64,000 nucleotides of DNA from Paracoccus stylophorae (GCF_028553765.1 NZ_CP067134.1:1593001-1657000); one strand, 5' to 3'; counted from the stretch's first letter, positions 8,838-19,142 are shown. Notes: generated by a model not told the origin, from the sequence alone. Program-made: numbers and translations.

Positions 8838-9824
8838 CTACTGCGCGTTCACTTCGTCGGTGAACAGTTTCACGATATCGGCGCCGATCTGGTCGGACCA
8901 TTTGTCGAAGCTGGGCTTGGTCGCCTCGCGGAAGGCGGCCAGTTCGTCCGGGGACAGCTCATACACCTCCATCCCCTGTTCCTTCAGGAATTCCAGCCCG
9001 TCTGCGGTCGCCTCGCGGCTGATGCGGATCTGATATTCCATCGCCTCGTCGGCAGCTTTCTGGAAACTGGCCTGCGTCGCCTCGTCAAGCCCGTCCCATT
9101 TCGCCTTGCTGATGCCCAGAAACAGCGGGTCATAGCTGTAATGCCAGGGCGTGATGTATTTCTGCACCTCGTAGACGCGCTGCGGGATGATGACCGCGCC
9201 AATCGGGTTTTCCTGCCCGTCCACCACGCCCTGTTGCAGCGCGGGGAAGGTTTCGGACCATTGCATCTGCTGCGGATTGGCGCCCAGATCGTTCATTACG
9301 TCGATATACATCGGACCGGCCACACGCATCTTCAGGCCCTTCATGTCGTCGGGCGATGTGATCGGACGCTTGGAATTGGTGACTTCGCGAAAGCCGTTTT
9401 CGCCCCAGGCCAGGACATGGATGCCGTGGCTTTCCATGATCTCTTCCATCCGCTCGCCGGCGGCGCCCTGCGTGGTGCGATCGACCGCGTCATAGTCGGG
9501 ATACAGATAGGGCAGCGAAAAGGCCGCCATCTCGGGCGCAAGCGGCGTCACGTTGATGGCCGAGGTCAGCACCATGTCGATGGCGCCGCGACCGGTCATC
9601 TCGGCCTGTTTCATCTGATCGCCGCCCGACAGCTGCGCGTTGGGAAAGACGCGGACGTCATAGGCGTCGCCGGTTTCCGCCTTCAGCAGTTCCGCGAATT
9701 TCTCGGCCCCCTGCTGCCAGGTCGTCGTGTCGCCGGTATTGTGCGACAGGCGCAGCGTTTCGGCGGCGGCGGGCAGGGTCAGCGCAAGCGCGGTTGTCAG
9801 CCCCAGGGCCAGCTTCAAGAACAT
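8838..9824 (-). CDS. dctP: TRAP transporter substrate-binding protein (DctP type)
   Basis: A 328-residue protein with a signal peptide (residues 1-21, LPAAAE cleavage region), placing it in the periplasm. DctP proteins bind carboxylates through a conserved Arg; the segment LKMRVAGPMYIDVMNDLGANPQ matches the usual binding-Arg region. ATG 9824 is chosen because GGAGGAGG lies 6 bases before it and the signal peptide starts there; a frame open to 9905 adds 27 non-homologous residues. It is first in the dctPQM operon and divergent from the iclR-type regulator, whose operon codes for CoA-dependent catabolic enzymes. The ligand is therefore probably an organic acid. Confidence 0.94.
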   Translation of the reverse strand: MFLKLALGLTTALALTLPAAAETLRLSHNTGDTTTWQQGAEKFAELLKAETGDAYDVRVFPNAQLSGGDQMKQAEMTGRGAIDMVLTSAINVTPLAPEMAAFSLPYLYPDYDAVDRTTQGAAGERMEEIMESHGIHVLAWGENGFREVTNSKRPITSPDDMKGLKMRVAGPMYIDVMNDLGANPQQMQWSETFPALQQGVVDGQENPIGAVIIPQRVYEVQKYITPWHYSYDPLFLGISKAKWDGLDEATQASFQKAADEAMEYQIRISREATADGLEFLKEQGMEVYELSPDELAAFREATKPSFDKWSDQIGADIVKLFTDEVNAQ

Positions 9825-9955
9825 GGATCCTCCTCCCATTCCACGATGCGGCACTGTGGCCGCTTTGGTCGGGTGCATGTTTACGGATGAAGCAAAGCCA
9901 TGCAATAAGATTCGACGGTTTGTCCGGCAGGAACACGGCGAGAGTCTTCCACATC

Positions 9956-10750
9956 ATGGAAACCCCAATTGAACAGGGAACCCAAAGCATCGGCCGCGCG
10001 GTCGCGGTCTGGCGCCGGATTGGGCAGGCTGCGCAGTCCGGTCTGTCCTTGGGCGAACTGGCGGCTGCGACGGGCCTCGCCAAGCCGACGGTGCGGCGGA
10101 TGCTGGTCGCGCTGATCCGCGAGGGGTTGATCGAACAGGACAGCGACAGCCGCAGGTATTTTCCGGGTCCCGAAACCTATGTCGCGGGGATGCTGGCCGC
10201 GCCGCGTTTCGGGCTGATGCGGATTGCCCAGCCCGCGCTGATCCGGCTGGCGCGCGCCAGCGGCGACACCTGTTTTCTGACCGCGCGGCGCGGTCTGTAT
10301 TCGGTCTGCCTGCTGCGCGAAGAGGGCAGCTATCCGGTGCGCACCCATGCGTTGCAACCCGGCGACGAACATCCGCTGGGGATCGGGGCCGGCTCGCTGG
10401 CAATCCTTGCGGCGCTGCCCGATGACGAAATCGACGCGGTCCTGCCGCAACTGGTGCCGCTGCTGGCCGCGCCACGCTATGCCGCCCATGACGCGTCGAT
10501 GCTGCGGCAGGCCGTCGCGCAGGCGCGCCAACGGGGATTTGCCCTGAACCCGGGCCTTGTCGTGGCGGGCAGTTGGGGCATCGGCGTGGCGATCCGCCAC
10601 CCGATGGGCCACATCGCCGGGGCCTTGTCGCTGGCCGCCATCGACCAGCGGCTGACGCCCGACCGTCAGGCCGAGATGGCGGCCCTGCTGCGGGCCGAGG
10701 CTGCGCGCGCCGAAACCGACCTGAACGATCTGCTTGCGAGGAAAACATGA
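9956..10750 (+). CDS. IclR family transcriptional regulator
   Basis: A 264-residue protein. An N-terminal winged helix (about residues 8-72, GLSLGELAAATGLAKPTVRRML) is followed by the IclR effector-binding domain (about 85-255). ATG 9956 opens family homology; the frame is open further upstream, into the divergent dctP start, without homology. It sits between the divergent dctPQM operon and the thiolase/ligase genes, and its TGA overlaps the thiolase ATG (ATGA at 10747). It probably controls both units from the 131-base intergenic region and responds to the imported compound or its CoA ester. Confidence 0.93.
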   Translation: METPIEQGTQSIGRAVAVWRRIGQAAQSGLSLGELAAATGLAKPTVRRMLVALIREGLIEQDSDSRRYFPGPETYVAGMLAAPRFGLMRIAQPALIRLARASGDTCFLTARRGLYSVCLLREEGSYPVRTHALQPGDEHPLGIGAGSLAILAALPDDEIDAVLPQLVPLLAAPRYAAHDASMLRQAVAQARQRGFALNPGLVVAGSWGIGVAIRHPMGHIAGALSLAAIDQRLTPDRQAEMAALLRAEAARAETDLNDLLARKT

Positions 10751-11928
10751 CCGATCTGCCCCCCGCGCCGCAAGGACGCATCATCGGCTGGGCGCATACG
10801 CGTTTCGGCAAATCCGACGCCCCCGATGTCGAGACGCTGATGGCCCAGGTGACGGGGGCGGCGCTGGACCATGCCGGCATACCCGCAGACCGGATTGACG
10901 GGATCTTCGCCGGCGTCTTCAACGGCGGTTTTCAGAAACAGGGCTTTGCCGGTGCGCTGGTCGCGCTGGGCCATGACGGGCTGGCCCATGTGCCCGCCGT
11001 GCGGCTGGAAAATGCCTGCGCCACAGGATCGGCCGCGATCACCGCCGCACTGGATTTCATCGGGTCCGGCAGGGGGCGGGTCGCGCTGGTCGTGGGGGCC
11101 GAGAAGATGACCGCGACGCCCGGAGGCGAGATCGGCGACATCCTCTTGGGCGCCAGCTATCGCGCCGAAGAAGGCTGCACACCGGGCGGCTTTGCGGGCG
11201 TGTTCGGCCGAATCGCGGGCAGCTATTTCCAGCGCCATGGCGATGTGTCGCGCGAACTGGCGATGATCGCGGCCAAGAACCACGCCAATGGCGCGCTGAA
11301 TCCGTTTGCGCATATTCGCAAGGATCTGGGTTTCGATTTCTGCAACACGATCAGCGACCGCAATCCGCGTGCGGCCGGTCCGCTGCGGCGGACCGATTGT
11401 TCGCTGGTGTCCGACGGGGCCGCGGCGCTGGTGATCGCCCATCCCGACACGGACGCGCCGCGCGCCATCGGGTTCCGGGCACAGCGTCAGGCCAACGACT
11501 ACCTGCCGATCTCGCGCCGCGACATCCTGGAATTTGCGGGCGCGCGGCGGGCCTGGGCACAGGCGCTGGAACAGGCGGGGATCACGCTGGACGATCTGTC
11601 GCTGGTCGAGACGCATGACTGCTTCACCATCGCGGAATTGCTGGAATACGAGGCAATGGGCCTGACCCGGCGCGGCCAGGGCGGCCGCGCCATCGCCGAG
11701 GGTGTGACCGCGCGCGGCGGAAGCCTGCCGGTGAACCCCTCGGGCGGGCTGAAATCGCGCGGCCATCCGATCGGGGCAACCGGCGTGTCGCAGCATGTCA
11801 TGGCGGCGATGCAGCTGACGGACGAGGCCGGCGGGATGCAGGTTCCGGGCGCGGCGCTGGCCGGGGTGTTCAACATGGGCGGTGCGGCGGTGGCCAATTA
11901 CGTCTCGATCCTCGAGAGGGTGAAATGA
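10747..11928 (+). CDS. thiolase-family acyl-CoA acetyltransferase (SCP-x type)
   Basis: A 393-residue protein. The nucleophile Cys91 is in ENACATGSA, His290 in ETHDCF and His340 in SRGHPIGATG, so the three thiolase landmarks are present. The C-terminal pattern matches the lipid-transfer/SCP-x-like thiolases often found in degradative clusters, rather than the housekeeping PhaA/FadA group. It is coupled by ATGA overlaps to the IclR gene before it and the acyl-CoA ligase after it. The likely role is thiolytic cleavage of a 3-ketoacyl-CoA from the TRAP-imported acid; the substrate is inferred. Confidence 0.9.
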   Translation: MTDLPPAPQGRIIGWAHTRFGKSDAPDVETLMAQVTGAALDHAGIPADRIDGIFAGVFNGGFQKQGFAGALVALGHDGLAHVPAVRLENACATGSAAITAALDFIGSGRGRVALVVGAEKMTATPGGEIGDILLGASYRAEEGCTPGGFAGVFGRIAGSYFQRHGDVSRELAMIAAKNHANGALNPFAHIRKDLGFDFCNTISDRNPRAAGPLRRTDCSLVSDGAAALVIAHPDTDAPRAIGFRAQRQANDYLPISRRDILEFAGARRAWAQALEQAGITLDDLSLVETHDCFTIAELLEYEAMGLTRRGQGGRAIAEGVTARGGSLPVNPSGGLKSRGHPIGATGVSQHVMAAMQLTDEAGGMQVPGAALAGVFNMGGAAVANYVSILERVK

Positions 11929-13481
11929 CGCCCTATTCGACGCGCACGATGAACCTGGGTCATCTGGTGGACCAGACCGCGCGCCGGCTGCCCGACCGTC
12001 CGGCGATGATCCGGGGCGACCGGCGGTGGTGCTGGGCGCAGATGCGGGCGCGGGTCGATGCGATGGGCCGGATGCTGGCGCGCGACCATGGGATCGGCAA
12101 GGGCGACCGGGTGCTGGTTCAGTCGCCCAATAATCACCAGATGTGGGAAAGCCTGTGGGCTTGCCTGAAGCTGGGGGCGATCTGGGTTCCGGCGAATTTT
12201 CGCGGCACGCCCGACGATCTGCGTTGGATGGCGGAACTGTCCCGGCCCCGCCTGCTGATCTGCGAGGCGGCGTTTCCCGACCACGCCGCGATCTGCGATC
12301 TGCCGGCATTGGCCATCGGGCAGGCCGCGTTCGGACCGGATATCGACGCGGCGCTGTCCGGTCACGACGATTCGCCCCTGCGCCCGGCCGATATCGACCG
12401 CGACGATCCGGCATGGCTGTTCTTTACCTCGGGATCGACGGGCAGGCCCAAGGCGGCGATCCTGACGCACGGCCAGATGGGCTTTGTCATCGCCAACCAC
12501 CTTGCCGATCTGATCCCCGGCACGACCGAAGACGACGCCTCGCTGGTGGTCGCGCCGCTGAGCCATGGGGCGGGGGTGCACCAGATGCTGCAGGTCGCGC
12601 GCGGTGCGGCGACGATCCTGCCCGAAGGCGCGTTCGAGCCGTCAGAGATCTGGCGGCTGGTCGAGCGGCACCGGGTCAGCAACATGTTCACCGTGCCCAC
12701 CATCGTGAAGCTGCTGACCGAAGATCCCTCCATCGACCGGCACGATCGCTCCAGCCTGCGCCATGTCATCTATGCCGGCGCGCCGATGTACCGGGCCGAC
12801 CAGATCCGCGCGCTGGAACGGCTGGGGCCGGTGCTGGTCCAGTATTTCGGTCTGGGCGAGGTGACGGGGTGCATCACCGTCCTGCCCGCGCGGCTGCACG
12901 ACGCGGCCGAGGGCTGGGCGTTGCAGGGATCGTGCGGCTTTCCGCGCACCGGCATCCAAGTCGAAATCCAGGACGAGAGCGGACACCCGCTGCCGCCCGG
13001 CCAGACCGGAGAACTCTGCGTGACCGGCGGCGCGGTCTTTGCCGGATACTGGAACAACCCGGCGGCCAATGCCGCGTCCTTCCGCGATGGCTGGTTCCGC
13101 ACCGGCGATCTGGGTCACATGGACGAGCGCGGATTTTTCTATCTGACCGGGCGCGAAAGCGACATGTTCATCTCGGGCGGGTCGAACATCCATCCGCGCG
13201 AGATCGAGGAAAAGCTGCTGCTGCACCCCGACGTCGCGGAATGTGCGGTGGTGGGCATGCCCGATCCGACATGGGGCGAGATCGGCGTGGCGATCTGCGT
13301 CACGCGCGACGGGTCCAGCCCCGATCTGGCGGCATGGCTGGCGCCGAGGATCGCACGCTACAAGCTGCCCAAGCGGTTTCTGTTCTGGGACGGTCTGCCG
13401 AAATCGGGCTATGGCAAGATCACCAAGAAGCTGGTGCGCGAGGAATTGACGCGCCGAGAGGCGGCGACCGGCGATGGCTGA
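11925..13481 (+). CDS. AMP-dependent acyl-CoA synthetase/ligase
   Basis: A 518-residue member of the ANL superfamily, which activates a carboxylic acid as acyl-AMP and then acyl-CoA. The phosphate-binding loop is FFTSGSTGRPKAA (about residues 166-178). YFGLGEVTG is the A5-like motif, RTGDLGHMDERGF the hinge-proximal Asp motif, and KSGYGKITKK carries the C-terminal catalytic Lys. Length is normal for fatty-acid or aryl-CoA ligases. Its ATG overlaps the thiolase stop, and its end overlaps the next gene by 8 bases. The substrate is unknown. Confidence 0.94.
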   Translation: MTPYSTRTMNLGHLVDQTARRLPDRPAMIRGDRRWCWAQMRARVDAMGRMLARDHGIGKGDRVLVQSPNNHQMWESLWACLKLGAIWVPANFRGTPDDLRWMAELSRPRLLICEAAFPDHAAICDLPALAIGQAAFGPDIDAALSGHDDSPLRPADIDRDDPAWLFFTSGSTGRPKAAILTHGQMGFVIANHLADLIPGTTEDDASLVVAPLSHGAGVHQMLQVARGAATILPEGAFEPSEIWRLVERHRVSNMFTVPTIVKLLTEDPSIDRHDRSSLRHVIYAGAPMYRADQIRALERLGPVLVQYFGLGEVTGCITVLPARLHDAAEGWALQGSCGFPRTGIQVEIQDESGHPLPPGQTGELCVTGGAVFAGYWNNPAANAASFRDGWFRTGDLGHMDERGFFYLTGRESDMFISGGSNIHPREIEEKLLLHPDVAECAVVGMPDPTWGEIGVAICVTRDGSSPDLAAWLAPRIARYKLPKRFLFWDGLPKSGYGKITKKLVREELTRREAATGDG

Positions 13482-14283
13482 CACGCTGCGCCATCCCGGA
13501 CCGCCGGCCGAGCCACGGCTGATGCTGTCGCCGACGCGGGCCGAATGGCGTCGCATCACCTTGCCGGCCGACATGCCGATGGACCGCGCCATCGCGCAGG
13601 CCCTGGCTGGCGCCGACAGCGCCTGGATCAGTTTTCAGGACGCGCAGGGCGATCTGCGCTTTGTCTGGCCGGAACGCGCCAGCGACGGCCTGCATGCGGC
13701 GTGGTATTCGACGCCGCGCGCGTTGACCGGGGCGCGGATCGCGCGGGCCGGGATCGTCTGGGGGTTGCGCGACGGCCAAGGGTTTGGGCATTGCCACGGG
13801 TGCTGGGGCGACACGATGGGGCATCTTCTGCTGGATGCCTCGGTTCTGGCACGTCCGGTGCAGGCCGAGGCATGGATCTTTCGCGATGCGCGGTTCAAAG
13901 CAGGCGACGATGCGGAAACTGCATTCACCCTGTTCAAGCCGCATGGCGGATGCGACGGCATGGCGCAGGCAGCCTTGCTGCGGCTTGCGCCGCATGTCGA
14001 GCTGGTTCCTGCGCTGATGACGGCCCTGACCCGGCTTGGCTGGGACAGCGCGCAGGCGATGGGGCTGGGCAGCCTGAATGTGGCGCGGTTTTCCGACGGC
14101 ACGGTGCTGGACAGCCACGCAACCGAATTCCTGATCCGGCCGGGCCGCATCAGCGTATCCGCGCCGTCGGTGGCGGTGGATATCGTCGGCATCGGCGGGG
14201 TGCGCGCGGCGGGCGTGCTGGCCGAGACCGGCAACCGGATCTGCGTGACCGCCGAGTTGATCCTGATCGATCAGCGGGAGTGA
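13474..14283 (+). CDS. PPC/DUF296-like domain protein of unknown function
   Basis: A 269-residue protein without signal peptide or membrane segment. The segment GFGHCHGCWGD...MGHLLLD (about residues 106-124) resembles the HxH-x(n)-GHLL core of the PPC (DUF296) domain, a trimeric fold of unclear function in bacteria. A second, weaker domain of similar secondary structure may follow (about 160-260). It starts inside the ligase gene (8-base overlap), so it is translated with it and probably acts on the same CoA-linked pathway. No catalytic residues can be assigned. A repeat element follows the stop. Confidence 0.6.
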   Translation: MADTLRHPGPPAEPRLMLSPTRAEWRRITLPADMPMDRAIAQALAGADSAWISFQDAQGDLRFVWPERASDGLHAAWYSTPRALTGARIARAGIVWGLRDGQGFGHCHGCWGDTMGHLLLDASVLARPVQAEAWIFRDARFKAGDDAETAFTLFKPHGGCDGMAQAALLRLAPHVELVPALMTALTRLGWDSAQAMGLGSLNVARFSDGTVLDSHATEFLIRPGRISVSAPSVAVDIVGIGGVRAAGVLAETGNRICVTAELILIDQRE

Positions 14284-14299
14284 TTGCGTCCCGCGACGA

Positions 14300-14350
14300 C
14301 TGGGGGACTTTGCGTCCCCCAGACCCCCTGCAAGGTATTTGGAAAGAGGG
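14300..14350 (+). repeat. 3'-end repeat element, copy C (hairpin plus TATTTGG box)
   Basis: It starts 17 bases after the PPC-like gene. Perfect 9-bp hairpin CTGGGGGAC/GTCCCCCAG (14300-14308, 14314-14322) with loop TTTGC, then CCCCCTGCAAGGTATTTGG and an A-rich run. It is the third member of the family also present at 341-404 and 5975-6045. Confidence 0.65.
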
Positions 14351-14433
14351 CGAGGACGGGGCAGCGGCGGTCCCTGAACGACCGGCGCGGCAGCCTTGCT
14401 TTGGCGAGGAACCCCGACTGGACAGAAACACAA

Positions 14434-14461
14434 CGGCCGGCAGGGCGCTGCCTGCCGGCCG
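14434..14461 (-). terminator. terminator of gap
   Basis: Perfect 11-bp stem CGGCCGGCAGG/CCTGCCGGCCG with a 6-base loop, followed on the minus strand by TTGTGTTTCTG. It lies 24 bases after the gap stop. Flanking CACAAC/GTTGTG can extend the helix past a bulge. Confidence 0.75.
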
Positions 14462-14484
14462 TCTGTTGTGTCACGATCCGGGTC

Positions 14485-15486
14485 CTAGATCAGCTTTCCC
14501 ATCGCCACCGCCGTGTCCGACATGCGGTTCGAGAAGCCCCATTCGTTGTCGTACCAGGTCAGGATGCGGCACAGCCTGCCTTCCATCACCTTGGTCTGGT
14601 CCATGTGGAAGACCGAGCTGTGGGGGTCGTGGTTGAAGTCGACCGAGACCAGTTTCTCGTCGGTATAGCCAAGGATGCCCGACAGCCTGCCGTCGGCGGC
14701 GCTGCGGATCGCCTGGTTGATTTCCTCGACCGAGGTGTCGCGGCTGGCCTCGAACACCAGATCGACGACCGAGACGTTGGGCGTCGGCACGCGGATGGCG
14801 ACGCCGTCCAGACGGCCTTTCAGTTCGGGCAGGACCAGACCCACCGCCTTGGCGGCGCCGGTCGAGGTCGGAATCATCGACAGGGCGGCGGCGCGGGCGC
14901 GATACAGGTCCTTGTGCATCGTATCCAGCGTCGGCTGATCGCCGGTATAGCTGTGGATCGTGGTCATGAAGCCGCGGTCGATCCCGATGGCCTCGTTCAG
15001 GACCTGCGCCACGGGTGCGAGACAGTTGGTGGTGCAGCTTGCGTTCGAGACCACCACATCCTCGGCGGTCAGCGTGTCGTCGTTCACGCCGAAGACGATG
15101 GTCTTGTCGGCATTCTCGCCCGGGGCCGAGATCAGCACCCGCTTGGCGCCGGTGTCCAGATGCGGCTGGCATTTCTCCTTCGAGGTGAAAAGCCCGGTGC
15201 ATTCCAGAATGACATCGACATCGCCCCAGGGCAGTTCGGCCGGGTTGCGGATCGCGCTGACCTTGATCGGGCCGCGGCCGACATCGATGCTGGAGTCCGC
15301 GACCTTCACCTCGGCCGGAAAGCGGCCATGCACGCTGTCATAGCGCAGCAGATGGGCGTTGGTCTCGACCGGACCCAGATCGTTGATCGCGACCACCTCG
15401 ATATCGGTGCGGCCCGATTCGACGATGGCCCGCAGCACGTTGCGCCCGATGCGACCGAAACCGTTGATGGCGACTTTGACAGCCAT
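14485..15486 (-). CDS. gap: glyceraldehyde-3-phosphate dehydrogenase, type I
   Basis: A 333-residue glycolytic enzyme that oxidises glyceraldehyde 3-phosphate with NAD(P) and phosphate. The Rossmann motif NGFGRIGR is at residues 8-15 and the catalytic Cys151 is in [12 protein letters not shown]. Length is normal. ATG 15486 is chosen: GGGAGAG lies 6 bases before it and homology starts at [10 protein letters not shown] small membrane protein gene lies just upstream on the same strand and a strong hairpin downstream. Glycolytic or gluconeogenic direction and cofactor preference were not assigned. Confidence 0.97.
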   Translation of the reverse strand: MAVKVAINGFGRIGRNVLRAIVESGRTDIEVVAINDLGPVETNAHLLRYDSVHGRFPAEVKVADSSIDVGRGPIKVSAIRNPAELPWGDVDVILECTGLFTSKEKCQPHLDTGAKRVLISAPGENADKTIVFGVNDDTLTAEDVVVSNASCTTNCLAPVAQVLNEAIGIDRGFMTTIHSYTGDQPTLDTMHKDLYRARAAALSMIPTSTGAAKAVGLVLPELKGRLDGVAIRVPTPNVSVVDLVFEASRDTSVEEINQAIRSAADGRLSGILGYTDEKLVSVDFNHDPHSSVFHMDQTKVMEGRLCRILTWYDNEWGFSNRMSDTAVAMGKLI

Positions 15487-15627
15487 GGTTATCTCTCCCG
15501 ACCAGATGACGTTGCGCCTTCCTCTAGCGTGGCCTTGGGTCCGATGCAAATGCCTGTTCCGGCGGGGCGCGCAATTCGCCGGTCCTTGTGCCGTGCTGCC
15601 CCACGCGGCGCGCGCGCGGGGCTCGGC

Positions 15628-15771
15628 TTAGCGCCAGAAGCTGAGATATTCGACCGAGCGGTCCAGCGCCCGGCCGGCCAGCACCGGCAAGTCCAGATGC
15701 AGCCAGAACCGGTCCGCCGCCAGCAGCAGGACGATCAGCACGGCGATGGCGATGGCGATGCGGTTGGTCAT
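15628..15771 (-). CDS. 47-residue membrane protein encoded upstream of gap
   Basis: A short frame, ATG 15771 to TAA 15628. After MTNRIAIAIA comes one hydrophobic helix (about residues 5-19), then an amphipathic tail ending VEYLSFWR. From memory, similar tiny proteins ending in a WLAFWR-like motif occur beside gap in other Rhodobacterales, which supports a real gene; this needs a search. No function is known. It lies 141 bases upstream of the gap start on the same strand, so co-transcription is possible. Confidence 0.6.
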   Translation of the reverse strand: MTNRIAIAIAVLIVLLLAADRFWLHLDLPVLAGRALDRSVEYLSFWR

Positions 15772-15833
15772 GGCACCTCTTTGCGGCATTTATCCCGCAG
15801 CGCCGGGCGGCAGGCAAGATGCCCGACGCCGGA

Positions 15834-16853
15834 TCAGTCATCGGCCTCGTCGTCGACGGGCTGGATCAGCGTCAGATCGCCCGCCTCTTCCAGCCGGCGG
15901 ATGGCTGCGACGATGTCGGTCTTGGCATCCTCGATCTCGCGCGGGCGCAGCCGGCCCAGTGCTTCCATCTCTTCGCGCAACCCGTCGGCCATGCGTTGCG
16001 ACAGGCCCGACAGGATGAACTGCGCGGCAGCCGCGTCGGCCGGATCGGGGGCCGATAAAGCGCGCAGCAGCACCGGCTGTTCGATGTCGCGCACGATGCG
16101 GGCGATGTCGCGGTTCTGGACCCGGTCGGGGATGTGGCTGAAGATGAAGATCGCGCGGCGGACGCCGCCGGCAAAGCCTGCATCCTGTTGGTCCAGCGTG
16201 TCCAGCACATCGTCGCGCAGATCGGCGGTGGCGAAATTCAGGATCGCGCCGACGCGGTCGGCGGCGGGCGTGTCGATGGCGGGGCGGGGCAGGCTGTCGG
16301 CCGCCTGCAACAGCACCAGCCCGACACGGTGCAGCGCCTGCGGCGTCACATCCGCGGTCAGCGCCATCGCCCGCGCCACCGCGCGCGCCCGGTCGCGGGT
16401 CAGCGCGCCAAACATCTCGGACGCGCGGCCGACCGGCAGTTTCGACAGCATCAGGGCCACGATCTCGACCGATTCCGATCCGGCCAGAGCGTGCAGGCTG
16501 TCCTTGGGCAGGGCGGCGACGCGCGGCCACGGATCGCCGCGCCCCGACATGGCCGCCAGACGCCGTAGGCGATCGGTGCTGTCCTCGGACAGCTTGCCGC
16601 CCAGCATCGCCAGCGTGCCGTCCAGATCGCCGGGAAAGATGACGCCCACCGCCTCAAGCCCGTCGCAGAATTCGGCGATGACCGCGTCGCGGGTCTGCCG
16701 GTCGACCAGTTCCATGCCGGCCATTTCCTCGGCCAGCAGGGTCTGCGCGTCGCTGTTCAGCCGCGACAGGCTGACGGCGTCGTCATCGTCCAGCAGAAGG
16801 CGGACGATCACCGCCGCCTTCTGCCGCTGGCTGAGCGCGGTCTGCCCGGGCAT
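15834..16853 (-). CDS. fliG: FliG-like flagellar motor switch protein, isolated
   Basis: A 339-residue protein with FliG organisation: an N-terminal domain (about 1-95), an armadillo middle domain (about 110-190) and a C-terminal domain (about 210-325). FliG forms the cytoplasmic rotor ring and takes torque from the stator. Two key motifs differ from the norm. The EHPQ motif before IALxL reads ESVE here. The acidic pair before the torque helix (DDRSIQ in most FliG) reads QNRDIA, while the later Arg (IVRDI) is kept. GGAGG lies 7 bases before ATG 16853. No other flagellar gene is in the window; neighbours are purB and gap. Confidence 0.82.
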   Translation of the reverse strand: MPGQTALSQRQKAAVIVRLLLDDDDAVSLSRLNSDAQTLLAEEMAGMELVDRQTRDAVIAEFCDGLEAVGVIFPGDLDGTLAMLGGKLSEDSTDRLRRLAAMSGRGDPWPRVAALPKDSLHALAGSESVEIVALMLSKLPVGRASEMFGALTRDRARAVARAMALTADVTPQALHRVGLVLLQAADSLPRPAIDTPAADRVGAILNFATADLRDDVLDTLDQQDAGFAGGVRRAIFIFSHIPDRVQNRDIARIVRDIEQPVLLRALSAPDPADAAAAQFILSGLSQRMADGLREEMEALGRLRPREIEDAKTDIVAAIRRLEEAGDLTLIQPVDDEADD

Positions 16854-16952
16854 CCTGTGTCCTCCGATCGCCGTAGCGTTCTTGTCGCCGGCAATCTGGC
16901 AGAACTTTGCTAATGCGACGTTACCTGGGCTGACGATTTCCCAGGAGGGAAT

Positions 16953-18266
<1,314 letters not shown>

Positions 18267-18413
18267 GGCAGGCTCCTTGTCGTTGGCGCGGGCATAGCCG
18301 TGCTGCGGCGCAGGGGCAAGATTTCATCCCGGCAGGCGGTCCGCGCGCGGAACATTCCCTTGCGTTGGCGGGTTTGTCGCGTGACAGATACGCCAAAGCC
18401 GGAGGCGAGACAG

Positions 18414-19142
18414 ATGCATTCCACCGATGACGACATTCACAACCTGACCGAGGCCGACCGCACCAGCCATACAAGGTTCGGACCGCGCCCGGTGCCCAAG
18501 GGCCACAAGACCGCCAGCCCCTATCCGCATCGCCCGATGCGATCCAGTCGGATCATCCCTTCGGCTCCGATGTCGCCCGACGGGCGCGAGGCCTATCCCG
18601 CGCCGGGGCTGAGCGCCAAGATCATCGTGTGGGGCGGTGTGGCGCTTGGCGTGGCCGGGCTGACGGCGGGCGGGCTGATGGCCGCGCGCAAGCTGGCCGG
18701 GTCAGACGACGAGGACCGCACACGGCGGCACGATTATCGCCGCCGCGATACCGCGCTGGCACCGCAATTCGCCGAACTGGACGAAGACGATCAGGAACGC
18801 CTGCGCCGCCGCGTCCGGGCGCGTGCGCGCGACGAGGATCGCCGCGCCGCGAAGATGCGGGCCGGTGCCGCCGGGCGCCGTTCGGCATCGCAGGGCAATA
18901 TCGCGCGCGAGTTGACCGATACCGCCAACGACCTGTCCGGCAGCCTGAACAACGTCGCGCAATCGCTGGTCGCCGCCTTCCACGGGTTTCGCAGCGTTGC
19001 CGCGCAAGCCAATGGCATCGTGTCGGAATTCGTGGCGACCGCCGATCAGCTGCGCAACCTGATGGATCGCGGCCGCCCGTCCGAACCCGATGCGGCATCG
19101 CCGCCACGGGATGGCAGGGAACACCGGACCCACCGGTTGTAG
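18414..19142 (+). CDS. single-pass membrane protein of unknown function
   Basis: A 242-residue protein. It has a hydrophilic N-terminal region with several prolines (about 1-65), one membrane helix IIVWGGVALGVAGLTAGGLMAA (about 70-91), and then a highly charged region rich in Arg, Asp and Glu (about 95-155). The last part (about 160-225) looks helical and amphipathic. GGAGG lies 8 bases before ATG 18414, which decides the start. I do not recognise the family. It precedes yihY by 55 bases on the same strand, so an envelope role is possible but not shown. Confidence 0.72.
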   Translation: MHSTDDDIHNLTEADRTSHTRFGPRPVPKGHKTASPYPHRPMRSSRIIPSAPMSPDGREAYPAPGLSAKIIVWGGVALGVAGLTAGGLMAARKLAGSDDEDRTRRHDYRRRDTALAPQFAELDEDDQERLRRRVRARARDEDRRAAKMRAGAAGRRSASQGNIARELTDTANDLSGSLNNVAQSLVAAFHGFRSVAAQANGIVSEFVATADQLRNLMDRGRPSEPDAASPPRDGREHRTHRL

